From the NCBI GenBank assembly GCA_027943335.1, contig BSBK01002060.1:744001-808000 (forward strand): DNA of 64,000 nt, read 5' to 3'. The position numbers were made by a program, and so were the translations under genes. The notes beneath the pieces were generated by a model, which saw nothing but the letters and a program-made list of their open reading frames with translations, had not been told where the DNA came from and searched no databases. The stretch is from Chamaecyparis obtusa (Eukaryota > Streptophyta > Pinopsida > Cupressales > Cupressaceae). Positions 46,490 to 58,048 of this stretch are shown piece after piece (within the stretch, counting starts at the first letter, position 1; each line of letters begins with the position of its first letter).

Positions 46490-48199
46490 TGTTCATTGTG
46501 TTCTTTGGGGACGCATGTTGTCCAACCAAGTGGGCCATCAAACCATTTCAAGATTTTGCCTTCCTGCACATAAGATCTTTATGGATGGTCATCTTCAATG
46601 TTGGGTCAGGGCCATGGTATATCTGTTGGAGGGAGTACTGCAAGTGGAATAGCAACAAACAATATGTCTCTATCCTGCTTGACCAGCCTCTACTCGTTCA
46701 AGTCCTCAACAAATATGTATAAAGCTTCTTCAAATAGTGTCCTCTTGTCTGTGGGTCTAGACCAAGTGAATCTGTGGGAAAATTCCCACCTAAACATTTT
46801 CATAGCCCTACCATGCAGCAGATCAAGAAATTTCTCATTCACTTTCATAATAACTATAACCTACGTACATAGCAATATTGTAAAAAATGAGTCTCCACAG
46901 AGACTTGGTAAGGAACCTTGCTCTACCATTTAAACATGTCATCATTATGTAATTTCCAATTGGACCAAAGTATTTCAACAAATAATATAGACTATAAATA
47001 ATTGTAGCTTTTATTGAGGCTCAAGAACCTTCCATTCAAAACATCTAAAATAGAAAAAAATGTCATAAAGAAACAACCCAAAAAGCCCCCAGATTTATTT
47101 TGCAAAAAGGCAATAAAAGAATATAAAGTGTTGAATGGATTCGCAACATTACAAAGTGAGCAAACATTGAATTCCCTAGATGGTCTCTTGATGGGCAGTT
47201 TGTGTAGGAGGAGTCTCCACATGAAGCAGGCCTTTTTAGGTTCTATAGGTTTGCTTCATAGTTCAATCATGGCTTTGTTCTAGTTGAAGGCAGAAGGGTC
47301 AGTGGACCAGATAAAGTTAAGGTGATCAATGATGGAGTTTTTTTTCTGTGAGCAGCCGGTATAAGTACTTGGCCTTGGTGTTAGGTAAAGTGGTGTCATT
47401 TGACCATTTAAGCTAGGAAATCATGTCCTCAATCACAACATAGTTTCTTGGGAGTTTCAATTGACTACAAGTATCTCTAAGAATAGAGTAGGTAATGGGA
47501 TTGGGGAATATCAAACTTCTGCCATACCTCTTGCCAACTCAACAACTTCCCTCCATAAATGATGTCAGCAAAGCACCTAATGCCTTTCACTGCCTATTTC
47601 CGAGCAGAGAAACCCTGTAGAAGAGCCAAAGGTGTGTCTCCATGTTTGAGGCTCCACCACATGGATTTCTCACCACATATCAAGTCATTCTCATCAATAA
47701 TTTTGTTATTAGTAATTAAGTTTCTAGCAATCTGCCAACCTTTCTAGATAGCTTTGAACACATTAGACCCTACAACTTTAAATAGATAGCTACTTGAGAG
47801 GATGTCACTGATATGTAAGTTTCTCCAGGATGAACCTTTGATAGGCATTGGCCATGCAATATTATTTATCACCAAGACTTTCCAAGGTTCCTCCCCACTT
47901 GTAGCCTTAGCTATCCATTTAATAGCAAGGGTAATTCCTTGCAATCTTAGGTCTTTGAGACCCAAACCCGCTACACCTTTCCCCATTGTACACCACTTCT
48001 ACTTCACTGCATGTCTCCTTTTACTACCTTTTCCATCAGACCACAAAAACTCACTAATTTGCTTCTACACATTATCAATTTGATCCTGATTGAACATCCA
48101 TGTAGAGACATAGTAGATAGTGTATGAAGACAAAAAAAAATTGGCAGACTTGAAATCTACAAGCAAGAGAGAGGGAAAAAAATTTCCATTTGCTGATTA
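46490..48199 (-). pseudogene. Plant LINE (L1-type) ORF2, C-terminal part
   Basis: Read on the minus strand from 48199 down: ISKWKFFSLSLA, then WSDGKGSKRRHAVKW, MGKGVAGLGLKDLRLQGITL, KWIAKATSGEEPWKVLV, and after breaks WRLLLHKLPIKRPSREFNVC with C-x2-C (CSLC), the RT zinc-binding (zf-RVT) domain typical of plant LINE ORF2. The 3' part fades towards 46490. Several frameshifts and stops occur, including TAG in IDNV-stop-KQI. It continues the RT half found at 52800-53928; the two were parted by a copia element. Confidence 0.78.
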
Positions 48200-48503
48200 T
48201 GTTGAAATATAGCATCGAATTGATTGATATAATTATGTTAATCTAATAGTCGATTTTATATATATATATATATAAAGAGTATTTGATAGTTGTATATGTT
48301 ACAATATAGTTAATACTACCAATCAGTTATGAAGGGTCATGACCCTACGTAGCATAAGCCATGTATGGTCATGGCTCTTCAAGACACGACTATTCAAAGG
48401 ATATAAATGCATATTGATGGCTGGTGAAAAGATCAATCACAATGGTAATCTATTTCACAACACTTATATATGTTCTCTATAGAACGATCTTGATTTTACA
48501 ACA
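48200..48503 (+). repeat. 5' LTR of copia element G
   Basis: Tips are TGTTG and ACAACA. It has a TA microsatellite, a perfect palindrome GGGTCATGACCC (48334-48345) and a TATAAATGC box near 48402. Confidence 0.85.
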
Positions 48504-48520
48504 TGGTATTAGAACCAGGT
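48504..48520 (+). other. PBS of copia element G
   Basis: TGGTATTAGAACCAGGT follows the LTR immediately. It is a mutated initiator-Met PBS (TGGTATCAGAGC type). Confidence 0.75.
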
Positions 48521-51500
48521 TATAAGAGAATAAAATATATAAGACAATATGAAGAAGCGGGATACCCCAACCCTTTGTTCGCCCTTTACGTTCCTTCTAT
48601 TCAGAGGGCAGGAAGGACATAGCCAACATATATTAATGAGCGTAAGAGGAAGACTCAGCCAATACGAAGGAGTTTTGGCCAGTGGGCAGATACAGATTAA
48701 TAGGGAGATGATTCAATAAAGGGGGAGAAGACAACGAGTAAAGGAGTTACAGAGACCAGGGATAATTTGGAACATCTACAGACATTAGCATCTAGACGGA
48801 GAAGAAACATCGAGAGGCAGTGAAGGTATTTTATCCAATACGGACAACACAAACCATGGTACCAGCGTCTAAGCAAGAGCATAAAGGAAATGATGGATGA
48901 CAAAGTCTACCGGAAGAGTTCATTGTAATTATGGAGGATTGATACAATCGAAGGAGGGAAAGAGGACTATCCACAAAGAAATAATAGAAGGAAACAAACA
49001 TGGAAATACTCCACAACGGTGGTAGGAACAAAAGTATGATTGGCCAACAAGGATTATGTGAACGTGAGTCATCAGTGTGTCGTCCTAGCTTCAATAACAA
49101 ATTCACTAATAGTGTTGAACCATGAATTCAGTAACGGCCCTATATACTCCAGTGACAGGGATATCATTGGTCTTCAATGTCTTGCTGTGTCGACAGATGA
49201 TTTGGTACATAGTTCCTAGTTTAGGAAGAGGAATCGTATAGCATTGACAATAGGAGCTCGTACATAGTTCCCAGTTCAATGAAATACTGACACGTAGCAT
49301 CAATGGAGGAGGATATTTACCGAAAGGATAATCTAATAAGAAGACTTCATGAGTATTAGACTTGCCAAATCGATCAAGAGGGAGACAACGCATAGAGGTC
49401 TTCTGAATAGACCAATAGTCTTGATCTCTAATTTCCACTAGGAAAGAAGGTTAGCATCAACTTGTCTCAAAGGAAAATCTACGTTTATAATAATCATGGA
49501 GTATGCAATACACGCAGAAAGTCATATCATGGCCGGAATCTATATAACGACATAGGAAGAGTACTTAATCAACGTCTGAGTATCAGCATCTAAGTGTCAA
49601 TAGGGAGAGAATAGTTGGAAGTCTTATCGAGATTCGTGTGTACACTAGCGATGTCCTCACATCTACAATATAACAAATAAATAATATATCAGATATTTCT
49701 AAATACGAGGTATTGGGGATATGAAAGGAATTAGAAAATATATTCAGGATGAGATGAGGGAGATTCATATGTAACACTAGCGAGCCTAAATTAATAATAA
49801 TAATACTGGGAATATTATAACCTGATTTTACTAAGGAAATATCAATGTAAAGCGAAAATTGAACTATATTGAAGTCTGGCTAGTATGAAGACATGGAACA
49901 GGTGATGGGATAGAACATGAATCAAAGTAAGATCGAATGATATTGAGATAGCCAAAAATTTGATGAGGATATTGTTTTGCATGACATACTCGATACAATC
50001 AGATAGTGCTATTACATTTGCAACAATCCTAAAAACCTTAACACAAGGAGATTTGAAGTAAAATGAAGATATAAGAGTGAAAATTTAATGAAAAGCATTT
50101 TTTTATAAAAAGAGTAATATATGTTCATCATATATACACAATGTGGTAATGAGAAACATGAATAATCAGTTTGAGAAGAGGAAAATTCCAATAACTTGAG
50201 GATGGGCGATCATTGTAGGTGATTTGTTGAGGAAGAAGTTTCCAATCTTTCCAAGAATCAAGGAGATCAAATACTCCTGTAATTGCTTGAGCTAAACGTG
50301 GATATAATTGTGGAGGGCTTATCTGTTGCTATGTAGACTAAATGAAAATACAAAGTTTTATGTCAAGGTTTGATCATCCTACTTACCATGGGGCTTTTGA
50401 CTTGCTTGGGGAGAGCAGTTCAGAAAAGCTTGCATATGCATTAAGCTCCTAGCATGGAATCTGCAAACCATGACTTCTTATCTATGAGAGTTTCATAATA
50501 TGATTACAATGACAAGGATGTGAAAGAATTTGGCAGGATGTATTAACTTAAGCAAGAAGCTCGAAGTTGACGCATCCTCATTTCTTGTGAGATACAATGA
50601 TATCAAGTACGATGGGTATGAGTATCGTATTAATGGGCTCACCTTACGAAAGGAAATACTTAAAAATATTCAAAGATAAGTATCTCATGTCTTGTTAATC
50701 CATATGAATTTGCAGTATAATTAAATGATTAAATTTGTATGCTTTTGTCATTTTTTTTATAAACTATTCATAATCTATCTATGACATACTTTTAGGACGA
50801 AAGCATATGAAATCCATATTCAAAGGGAGTCTGACATCTTCAGAAAGGTCTAGAAGTTGGTGAAATTCAGCCTCTAAGGAAATAAATGATTCAGTCAACT
50901 TGGACAAACTCGATCATATTGATTGAGAGGGAGTTCACTATTGAAGGTAAAACAATTCTGAGATTATAATTGTGGGAACTCGTGGATAGAATCTCCTATG
51001 AGATTTACGTGGATAGAATCTCTATTTAAGGCATTTCGTACATCTTGAGACTACAACTCATTGAGATAAACATCATACTAGAGGTTTTTATTATCTTCCC
51101 TCAAGTCCAAGAGGGAGTGTTAATGTTGTGGCCTTGTAAAAGATCAAAATGCATCTCATGCTAGCCAATGTAACCTTATGACTCTTCAGATTATTTGTAT
51201 TGGTTCTCTCAGGAAGAAGGTATGAAGTGGCATCCTGTAGTGACACTGAGTTAAGCATATAAACAGGGTATGCCTTTGTGATAGAAGGATAAGTTAAAGG
51301 ATCTGCATCAATAGACATTCAAGGATCTTGATTCAGAGGGAGTAGACCATGTTTTTGTGGTTCTATAGTAATCAAGAAATTTTAGCAGAGAATTATGATT
51401 ATTACCATGTGAGAAGGCTATATGTTAAAGGAAGAAGCTCAAATTAAGTTGGCACCTAGATCTTGGTCATACAAATTCAGAGGGAGTGTACCATGTCAAG

Positions 51501-51546
51501 ATGGTACTTTGTAAGCTCAAAATTCACCAAGACTATGAGATAGTAC
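48521..51546. other. Decayed interior of copia element G
   Basis: No intact gag, protease, integrase or RT motif is seen; minus-strand ORFs here are not credible genes. Near 51105-51125, CAAGTCCAAGAGGGAG and TGTTAATGTTG look like a second copia PPT and LTR start, preceded by GTGGATAGAATC text like that of copia F (15750). A nested or recombinant copia fragment is therefore likely. Confidence 0.45.
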
Positions 51547-51627
51547 AAACAAATACAATTTAGTGGAGAACAAATGGCAGATATTCTCACCAAACCCCTT
51601 GCTAGAAAGGAGATTGTGTACTTTTAG
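51547..51627 (+). pseudogene. Copia RNase H C-terminus
   Basis: The 26-codon reading contains SGEQMADILTKPLARKEI, the conserved end of Ty1/copia RNase H (EQVADILTKPL), followed by a stop. It is the only identifiable coding trace of element G and confirms the superfamily. Confidence 0.8.
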
Positions 51628-51974
51628 ATAACCTTGGTATGTTGAGGAGTAAAGCCTTAGCTGAAAATAAGGTTTCAGCCTTTGTGATCCATCATTTTGT
51701 ATCTTAAATGATTCTTGTCTTTGATAGACAAGTCTAAGGTGGAAGTCTTGGTTTCCACTCTCTAGGATGAGCCATGGTGGATCCACCCTCTGAGAAGAGC
51801 CAAGGTGGATGTCATATGTGTGACTTTATGGACCCATTCTTTTTGTCTTATATTATGAAAGGTGACGATCTTTCATATGTGTTGGGTTGCTATTGCTAGG
51901 TGACGACTTAGACAATAGCTTAACCTAGTGTTAGGTATGACTATGTATTGTAGTCACTATTCCTGACACTGAAT

Positions 51975-52440
51975 TTTTGAGTTGTTAAATCTAGTTCCGA
52001 ATTGGTCGGGGATTAGAACATGTAAATCAAGTTTTGATTCGGATTGCGCCGAATATCTTGATTGTTATTGCTAAATCTAGTTCCGAATTGGTCGGGGATT
52101 GCGATAACTCTTCTATTAGGATGAGTACATCATGATGATGTCCTGAGCTGTGTTGGATATCTTGATATGAAGTTTTGTGTAAGTTATCATCTAATCCAGT
52201 TCCGAATTTAGTCGGGGATCATGATAATGAATGGTTCAAGTTTTGATCCGAATTGCGTCGGATATCTTGACACCTATATTTATCATTAAATCCAGTTCCG
52301 AATTGCTCAGGGATTTTTGATAAATTTCTTATTAGGTTGAGTTATGTTCCGGATTATGCCAGAAATCCTAATTCAAAGTGGTTATGTGTTATTTAAAAGA
52401 AATCTAGTTCCGAACTAAGTCGGGGATTTCAATAACACTC
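51975..52440 (+). repeat. Tandem CTAGTTCCGAATT array near the 3' end of copia G
   Basis: Five units contain TAGTTCCGAATTGGTCGGGG or variants (near 51990, 52078, 52198, 52282, 52407), alternating with GGATTGCGCCGAATATCTTGA-like units. Spacing is 85-125 bp. The array sits between RNase H and the PPT, the same place as the array in copia F. Confidence 0.8.
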
Positions 52441-52479
52441 ACTTCTTGTGAATATCAATCTCCTCTCGCTAAGAGGGAG

Positions 52480-52539
52480 TGTTGAAATATAGCATCGAAT
52501 TGATTGATATAATTATATTAATCTAATAGTCGATTATAA

Positions 52540-52579
<40 letters not shown>

Positions 52580-52799
52580 TATTTGATATTTGTATATGTT
52601 ACAATATAGTTAATATTATCAATCGGTTATGAAGGGTCATGACCCTACGTAGCATAAACCACGTATGGTCATGGCTCTTCAAGACATGACTATTCAAAGG
52701 ATATAAATGCATATTGATGCTGGTGAAAAGATCAATCACAATGGTAATCTATTTCACAACACTTATATACATTCTCTATAGAACGATCTTGATTTTACA
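52480..52799 (+). repeat. 3' LTR of copia element G
   Basis: It matches the 5' LTR with about a dozen substitutions and a longer TA/GA microsatellite (52540-52580). The right tip reads TTTTACAATA instead of TTTTACAACA, so the terminal CA has probably mutated. Confidence 0.82.
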
Positions 52800-53928
52800 A
52801 TAATTTCCCGGTCAGTCTTGCTCTTAACCCATTCCCACATCTCCTTTAAGTTAGGATTCACTGAGAAGGGAATGCCTAAATATCTGATTTGGTAGGAAGG
52901 CCCTCCCCAAGCTAGTGAAAATTTATGACACCAAGCAGGGATGTGTTCATCACATCCCAACATCATTGATTTAGATAGAGACACTTTGCGTCTACATGCA
53001 CTGCAGAATAAATTAAGTTTGATAATTAGATTGGAGACATTTGATTGATTAAGTTGTATGATGATTGTTGTTTCATTAGTAAATTGAATATTAGATAGAT
53101 CTTCGCCATTAGGTAGCATAAACCCATTGATTCTAGCCAAGAGAGTGATTGACCCCTCAAAAGATAAAATAAGCCATCAACTACAATGACAAACAATGTT
53201 GGGGAAAGAGGGCATCCTTTCCTTATAGACCTGGAGAGTTTAGAATTTTCAAATTTGGTCCCATTGACTTCCACCCATGCCCTAGCATTATTCATTAGCG
53301 TTTGGACCATTTGACTAAAGGACTTAGGGAATCCCAAGCTCTCAAGCATCATAAATATGAACTTCCATTCTATTTTGTCATACATCTTCTCGTAATCCAA
53401 TACTAACATACACACTTGTTGATTGGAATCCTTAGCCCAATCCATGGCCTCCAAGCAAGTAATCAGGTTTTCTAGTATGTATCGGCCTTTTACAAACCTA
53501 GTTTGAGTAGGGTTTACAACATGGGGAAGGGTTTCCTCAATCCTAAGTGCAAGAAATTTGGCCAAGATTTTATAGGAGACATTTAATAAAGTTATAGGTC
53601 TACAATTTTTTATCAATGTTTTGTCTCCTTCCTTTGGAATGAGCTTTATAAGCCCACTATTAATGCTTCCCCCCAAAGACTCTTTATCAATGGCTTCAAA
53701 GTAGACTTTGATTAGTTCATCACATATCCAACTGGTATTTTCCTTGTAAAACTCACTCGACAGACCATATGACCATGGGGCCTTGTCGTTACTTAATGGG
53801 AAAATAGCTTTCTTGATTTTTGCAGCATAGATTGGCTTATTCAGTGCATCTACTTCCTCCTTTCAGACCTTTCTTGGTATGATTTGACTAATCTTCTCTC
53901 TGGCTAACTCCATATCCTTGCCAGTATC
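52800..53928 (-). pseudogene. Plant LINE ORF2, reverse transcriptase part
   Basis: Read on the minus strand from 53928: FPLSNDKAPW, IKLIPKEGD, NCRPITLLNVSYKILAKFLA, LDYEKMYDKIEW, then RSIRKGCPLSPTLFVIVVDGL and, after a frameshift near 53130, ISxFTNETTIII. The RT order matches L1-type plant LINEs. The catalytic FADD box reads FTNE, so RT is inactive. The 5' end stops at 53928 where a gypsy LTR begins (TGTAATACCCC), so that element has cut or replaced the LINE's upstream part. An endonuclease domain was not found. Confidence 0.85.
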
Positions 53929-55194
53929 TGTAATACCCCAAAAATGGGCTATAAGTTCATTAATCTCCTACATCTTCAATTCGAACGAAATCGACATCAA
54001 AGTCCTAATCTAAGGCACATCTAAACATCATCGAATCATAATCGATTATCTTAAATTCTACATCGGGGAATATTCCTAGTAATATTCCTAATCATCATAA
54101 TTATCTTTAATTTTATAATTATTTGGCAATAAATCACATTTATCCTAAAGTTTGATTAATTGAATATTTTCATATTTAATTAATTAGATTTAATATTTGC
54201 CACTTAATTGTGTAATTAAATTTAATTCCATCTATTATTAATTATATTATTTAATTTTGACAATAAATCTAATATCATATGAATAATTGATTAAATTCTT
54301 ATTTAATTAATTAAAACAAGTTGTCATTATTTAATAATATAGTTTTTAATAAAAGTTTGATTAAATAATTGATTAACCCATAGATCAATTGTTTTATTTT
54401 TAAAAGCAGTTAAGTTGGAAATAAATCACTTTATTATTAAATTAATTCATAAATAAAATATGCACAATCATGAAAGCAGACAACTATCAATTATCAATTA
54501 AAACTAAACTCTATTTTGAGTTAAAGCTTAGCTTTTGCATGATTTTTGTGAGTTAATTATCCTTTATTTAAAAATAACTCAAAAATCAACCTGAGTTATT
54601 TGAGTGATTTATGAATTTTTCTCATGCACCTCCAAAGCCCTGGATTTCTATAAAAACAAGGCTCAGCTCTTCATAATTCATCTCTCAATCATCTCTCAAA
54701 TCCACAACATCTCATAATTTTGCAAGCTTATTTTTGCCAAAGTCATCTACGAATTGCACAACTATTTTGAAGAATTGGAATTTGGAGAATCAAAGCTTAT
54801 TGCGAATCAAGGCTATTATGAGATCAATTTTTTTTTTTTTACATTCATTTAGATTCTTTTTCATATCATTGTTAGATCATTTTAGCATATCAATTTCCAT
54901 ATTAGCATAGATTCATATCAGTTTTTATCATTCTTATTGCATAGAAAATTCAAAAATATAGATTAATTGCATTCAATTTATATCTAGATCAATTGCATTC
55001 AAATCCTTCATTTAGGTGTCGTCTAGGTCACTGATCTCGATAACAATCTGAGAACATTAATCTCGCACCTACTAGAAGGCAGTAAATCGCTTGGTTAAAT
55101 TAGATTTCAATTTTGCATGATTTGATTATAGCTAACCTCTAATGTTTTACTGAAGTGTTGTGTCTACATATCAGGTACAATTTTCACACATACA
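53929..55194 (+). repeat. 5' LTR of gypsy element H
   Basis: It starts TGTAATACCCCAAAAATGG and ends CACACATACA, followed by a PBS. A TATAAAAAC box (54649-54657) is followed by pyrimidine-rich text CATCTCTCAATCATCTC, a plausible transcript start. Length is 1,266 bp. No matching 3' LTR is in the window. Confidence 0.65.
54649..54657 (+). promoter_or_regulatory. TATA box of LTR H
   Basis: TATAAAAAC lies in the middle of the LTR, upstream of a C/T-rich stretch, in the usual place for an LTR core promoter. Confidence 0.55.
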
Positions 55195-55198
55195 TTTC

Positions 55199-55216
55199 TG
55201 GCACCCACCGTGGGGC
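55199..55216 (+). other. PBS of gypsy element H
   Basis: TGGCACCCACCGTGGGGC follows the LTR by four bases. It resembles the TGGCGCCCA-CGTGGGG class of plant gypsy PBS. Confidence 0.65.
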
Positions 55217-56616
55217 AACTCACCTTTGCATGTTGGTTTTGATTTTTTTTAGGAGCTAAAACCCCAAAGTTTCAAAGATTTAATTTTATCTCCCAAACGG
55301 GTTGGAGTTTTGGTCTAAATTGTTTTTTGCAAGTTGGTGACATATTAGGGAAGATACAGTAAAAAAATTAGAATTTTCTGAGATGTTTTGAATTTTTAAT
55401 AATTTTTTCTTGAAATTCTAAAAAAAATTAATATTTGACACAAATCAACATATTTTTCAGAAATTTTTATATTTTTAGAAAGCTCTTTAAATTCTACAGG
55501 GGGTCCATTCTTTGTATTTTAAATTTGGATGCAATATAATAGCTCAAATAGTCAATTTACAAAAACTAGTCTATTTAGATAAAATGGGTCTCTAGGGCAC
55601 AAATGAAGAGATTTTTCTAAAATTTTTGCATTTTTGGAAAGCTCTCTATTTTTTAGTAGGGGTCTCTATTCTGAATTTCTATTTTTGTGGCTAAAATCAT
55701 ATCAAAAAAATCAGATCTTGTTGACTAGGTCAAATGTAGTGCAAAAAAATTAAAATTTTGTGATGGGTATGCACTTATTTTTCATATGATTCAATGCATG
55801 ATATGAATTGTCATTTGGATTAATTTCTGGTTATTATTGCTCCTAACAATTGATTTTTAGATCCAACCCTAGGATTTTCATAAGTTGAATATACCTTGCA
55901 TATCTTGTTTGCTTGTTGGCTTGTTGGAGAGTTCGTAGCTTGCTTGCATAGTAAAGCTCAACAAAAATTGCTAAAAATCAGGTAAAATCTACTAAGCGCA
56001 TTGCAAGGATCCTAGGTATTCTCCTTCATCTAATGACATTTTGATTTGGGACTTAAAATAAATCTCTCGTGTGTCTAGCTTGGGTGATTCTTTTCATGCT
56101 TTTGTTTTACACACTTGCATAATTGATACTAGGTTGTGACCCCTTAAGGATTCATTAAGTAGTCTTAGATACTTGTGATTGATCTTGATTGCTATCTTGG
56201 GTTATTGGACTTGCTAATCTACCTTCCCCTCATTTCCACCCCGTGGTTGCAATCTCAACGCCATAAAGGGGAGGGGTCAACAGGACAGAAGCGTTAAGTG
56301 TTCCACTTGACAACCCTTTTGTGCTTTTAGGAACTCACTTATTTTCTAAGTTGGGGACTCATTTTCAGCTTCTGTGAGGTGTTAAGTGTTCCACCTTGTG
56401 GACTCATCTCATATTCGCTTTAAGCGTTAAGTGTTCCTCTTTCTGCTTTTTGGGTACTTTTGGTAGATTTACTTTCGGGAATATATCTGTGCTCACATAG
56501 TAATTAGGCCCTATGAACACTATTTGTGATTATTGAGAGATTGGATTCCTAGTGAAATCTTTCTTGACGACAGAATCCTTGTAGGTAGGGAGGATACTTA
56601 GTGCATTTCACATTCA

Positions 56617-56812
56617 ACTTGGTTAGTGTGTCTTCTCTTATTGATTGATACATTCTCTCCCAAGAGAGGTTGATAGATCACGTGGGGTTGATATCACGAG
56701 CTTTGGTGAATCAAAATTGGTTAGTGTGCCTTCTCTTATTGATTGATACATTCTCTCCCTGGAGAGGTTGATAGATCACGTGGAGTTGGCATCATAGACC
56801 TTGGTGAAGCAA
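56617..56812 (+). repeat. 98-bp tandem duplication in the leader
   Basis: Two units begin TTGGTTAGTGTG and share CTTCTCTTATTGATTGATAC, GAGAGGTTGATAGATCACGT and CTTGGTGAA; they differ at about ten positions. Confidence 0.85.
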
Positions 56813-57554
56813 AACTTTGTCTTAGCATGTCAGATTAATCTGCTTACTTTGTTTGGGTTAAAAGTGAAAAGGTGCCAAAAATCTTGTATCTGGAGCCAAG
56901 TCCCCTTGTGGTATACTATTGTGAGTCATCTTTAGAGAGAGTTAACCGTAGCAGACAATCCCTTCACAGGGAAAATTGCATTGACGAAACCTCAAGCGGT
57001 CATAGCCATTTTCGCCGTGGTAGTGACAGCCGCTATATAAATATCCTTGTAGAAGAAATCTCCACGGGTATGGTTCATTGTTGGGTTGTCAGATCTCCCT
57101 AGCAGCTCCTAAAGATTAAGTTCTCAAACTGTGTCAAAACCCTGGTGCGCCAGGATTGAAGTTCACCCTTTTGGATCATAAAAGTTTCAGAGTCAAACCA
57201 TTACTAAAAACCCTAGCGAGGCCAAATTTTTATTTTATAGGGTATATGTGCATTATTGCAAAACATTTTTAGAACATACACAATTAGCGCTTCTGAGGAT
57301 TAGAATGAATAAGTCACTTGATTGTTCATGCACAAGGTTGCTTTTGCCCTTGTTCATTGTTTTTAGACATGCTTGAAATCACTTGCTTGCTATTTTGTGT
57401 GCTTGTTTATCTATCTGGTTATTGAAAACAGACAAATCTATTACAATCCTCAAATCTGGACATTGAAATTTGCAAACAATTCAAATCTGAAAACTCAAAA
57501 TTTGTAAAATCTGAAGTAAAATCCTTTTCTGGAGTCAAAAGTCATCTCAGGAGG

Positions 57555-57870
57555 TCAGAAAGTCATACGAGTTTTCATCAAGTGTCATTTCATTACAACC
57601 CATCTGTCGTATGATTGAGTACCTAGTGTCGTACGAGTTTTCATGCTAGCAAATTCTCAAAGTCAAAATCTTGCAATTGTCGTATGAGATTTTCAACTGT
57701 CATTTCATTGCTACCCAACTATCGTATGATAACCAACCCAGTGTCATATGAGTTTTGATGCCTAAAAATTCTAAGAGTCAAAATCTTGCTTGCAATTGTC
57801 GTACGAGTTTTGCAACTGTCGTTTCATAGCATACCCACTGTCGTACGAGTCTGTAGAGTGTCGTTTGGCA
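57555..57870 (+). repeat. Array of TCGTACGAG / TCGTATGA words
   Basis: Around ten TGTCGTACGAG, GTCATACGAG and TGTCGTATGA words occur within about 300 bp, in a larger repeat of about 120 bp (AGTCAAAATCTTGC recurs at 57660 and 57776). The full palindrome core is CGTACG. Confidence 0.75.
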
Positions 57871-58048
57871 AAATTTTTGAAAGTTGTCAAAAAAATTATC
57901 AGAATCACCAGATACTTCAACTTTTACAACCTATTTTCAGAATCTGTCATACAAATCACTATGTTAGGAATAGAGCATTAGCTATTGAGAATCTGTACAC
58001 ATGTCTCAAAGAATCAGTACATAAGAGGAAGAAGCTCTAATCACCGCT

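Larger units (their letters stand above)
48200..52799 (+). mobile_element. Complete copia-type LTR element G inside the LINE
   Basis: Direct LTRs (48200-48503 and 52480-52799) begin TGTTGAAATATAGCATCG. The first is followed by PBS TGGTATTAGAACCAGG, and the second is preceded by PPT AAGAGGGAG. The insertion splits a LINE codon series (TDREI / ISKWK). A 4-bp ATTA/ATAA flank is the best target-duplication candidate, with one mismatch. Internal coding is almost erased; only an RNase H tail is recognisable. LTR divergence by eye is around 4 percent, so the insertion is old. Confidence 0.85.
55217..58048 (+). other. Long leader of element H
   Basis: No credible ORF (56872-57102 has no motif). It holds three GTTAAGTGTTCCAC words (56296-56430), a 98-bp tandem duplication, and a CGTACGAG-type array. 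Leaders of this length are known in large plant gypsy elements; a separate inserted fragment cannot be excluded. Confidence 0.4.

Noticed and set aside
49106..49438. Minus-strand 110-aa ORF in copia G
   Set aside because: Opposite to the element's sense strand, no recognisable domain, and the surrounding interior is decayed.
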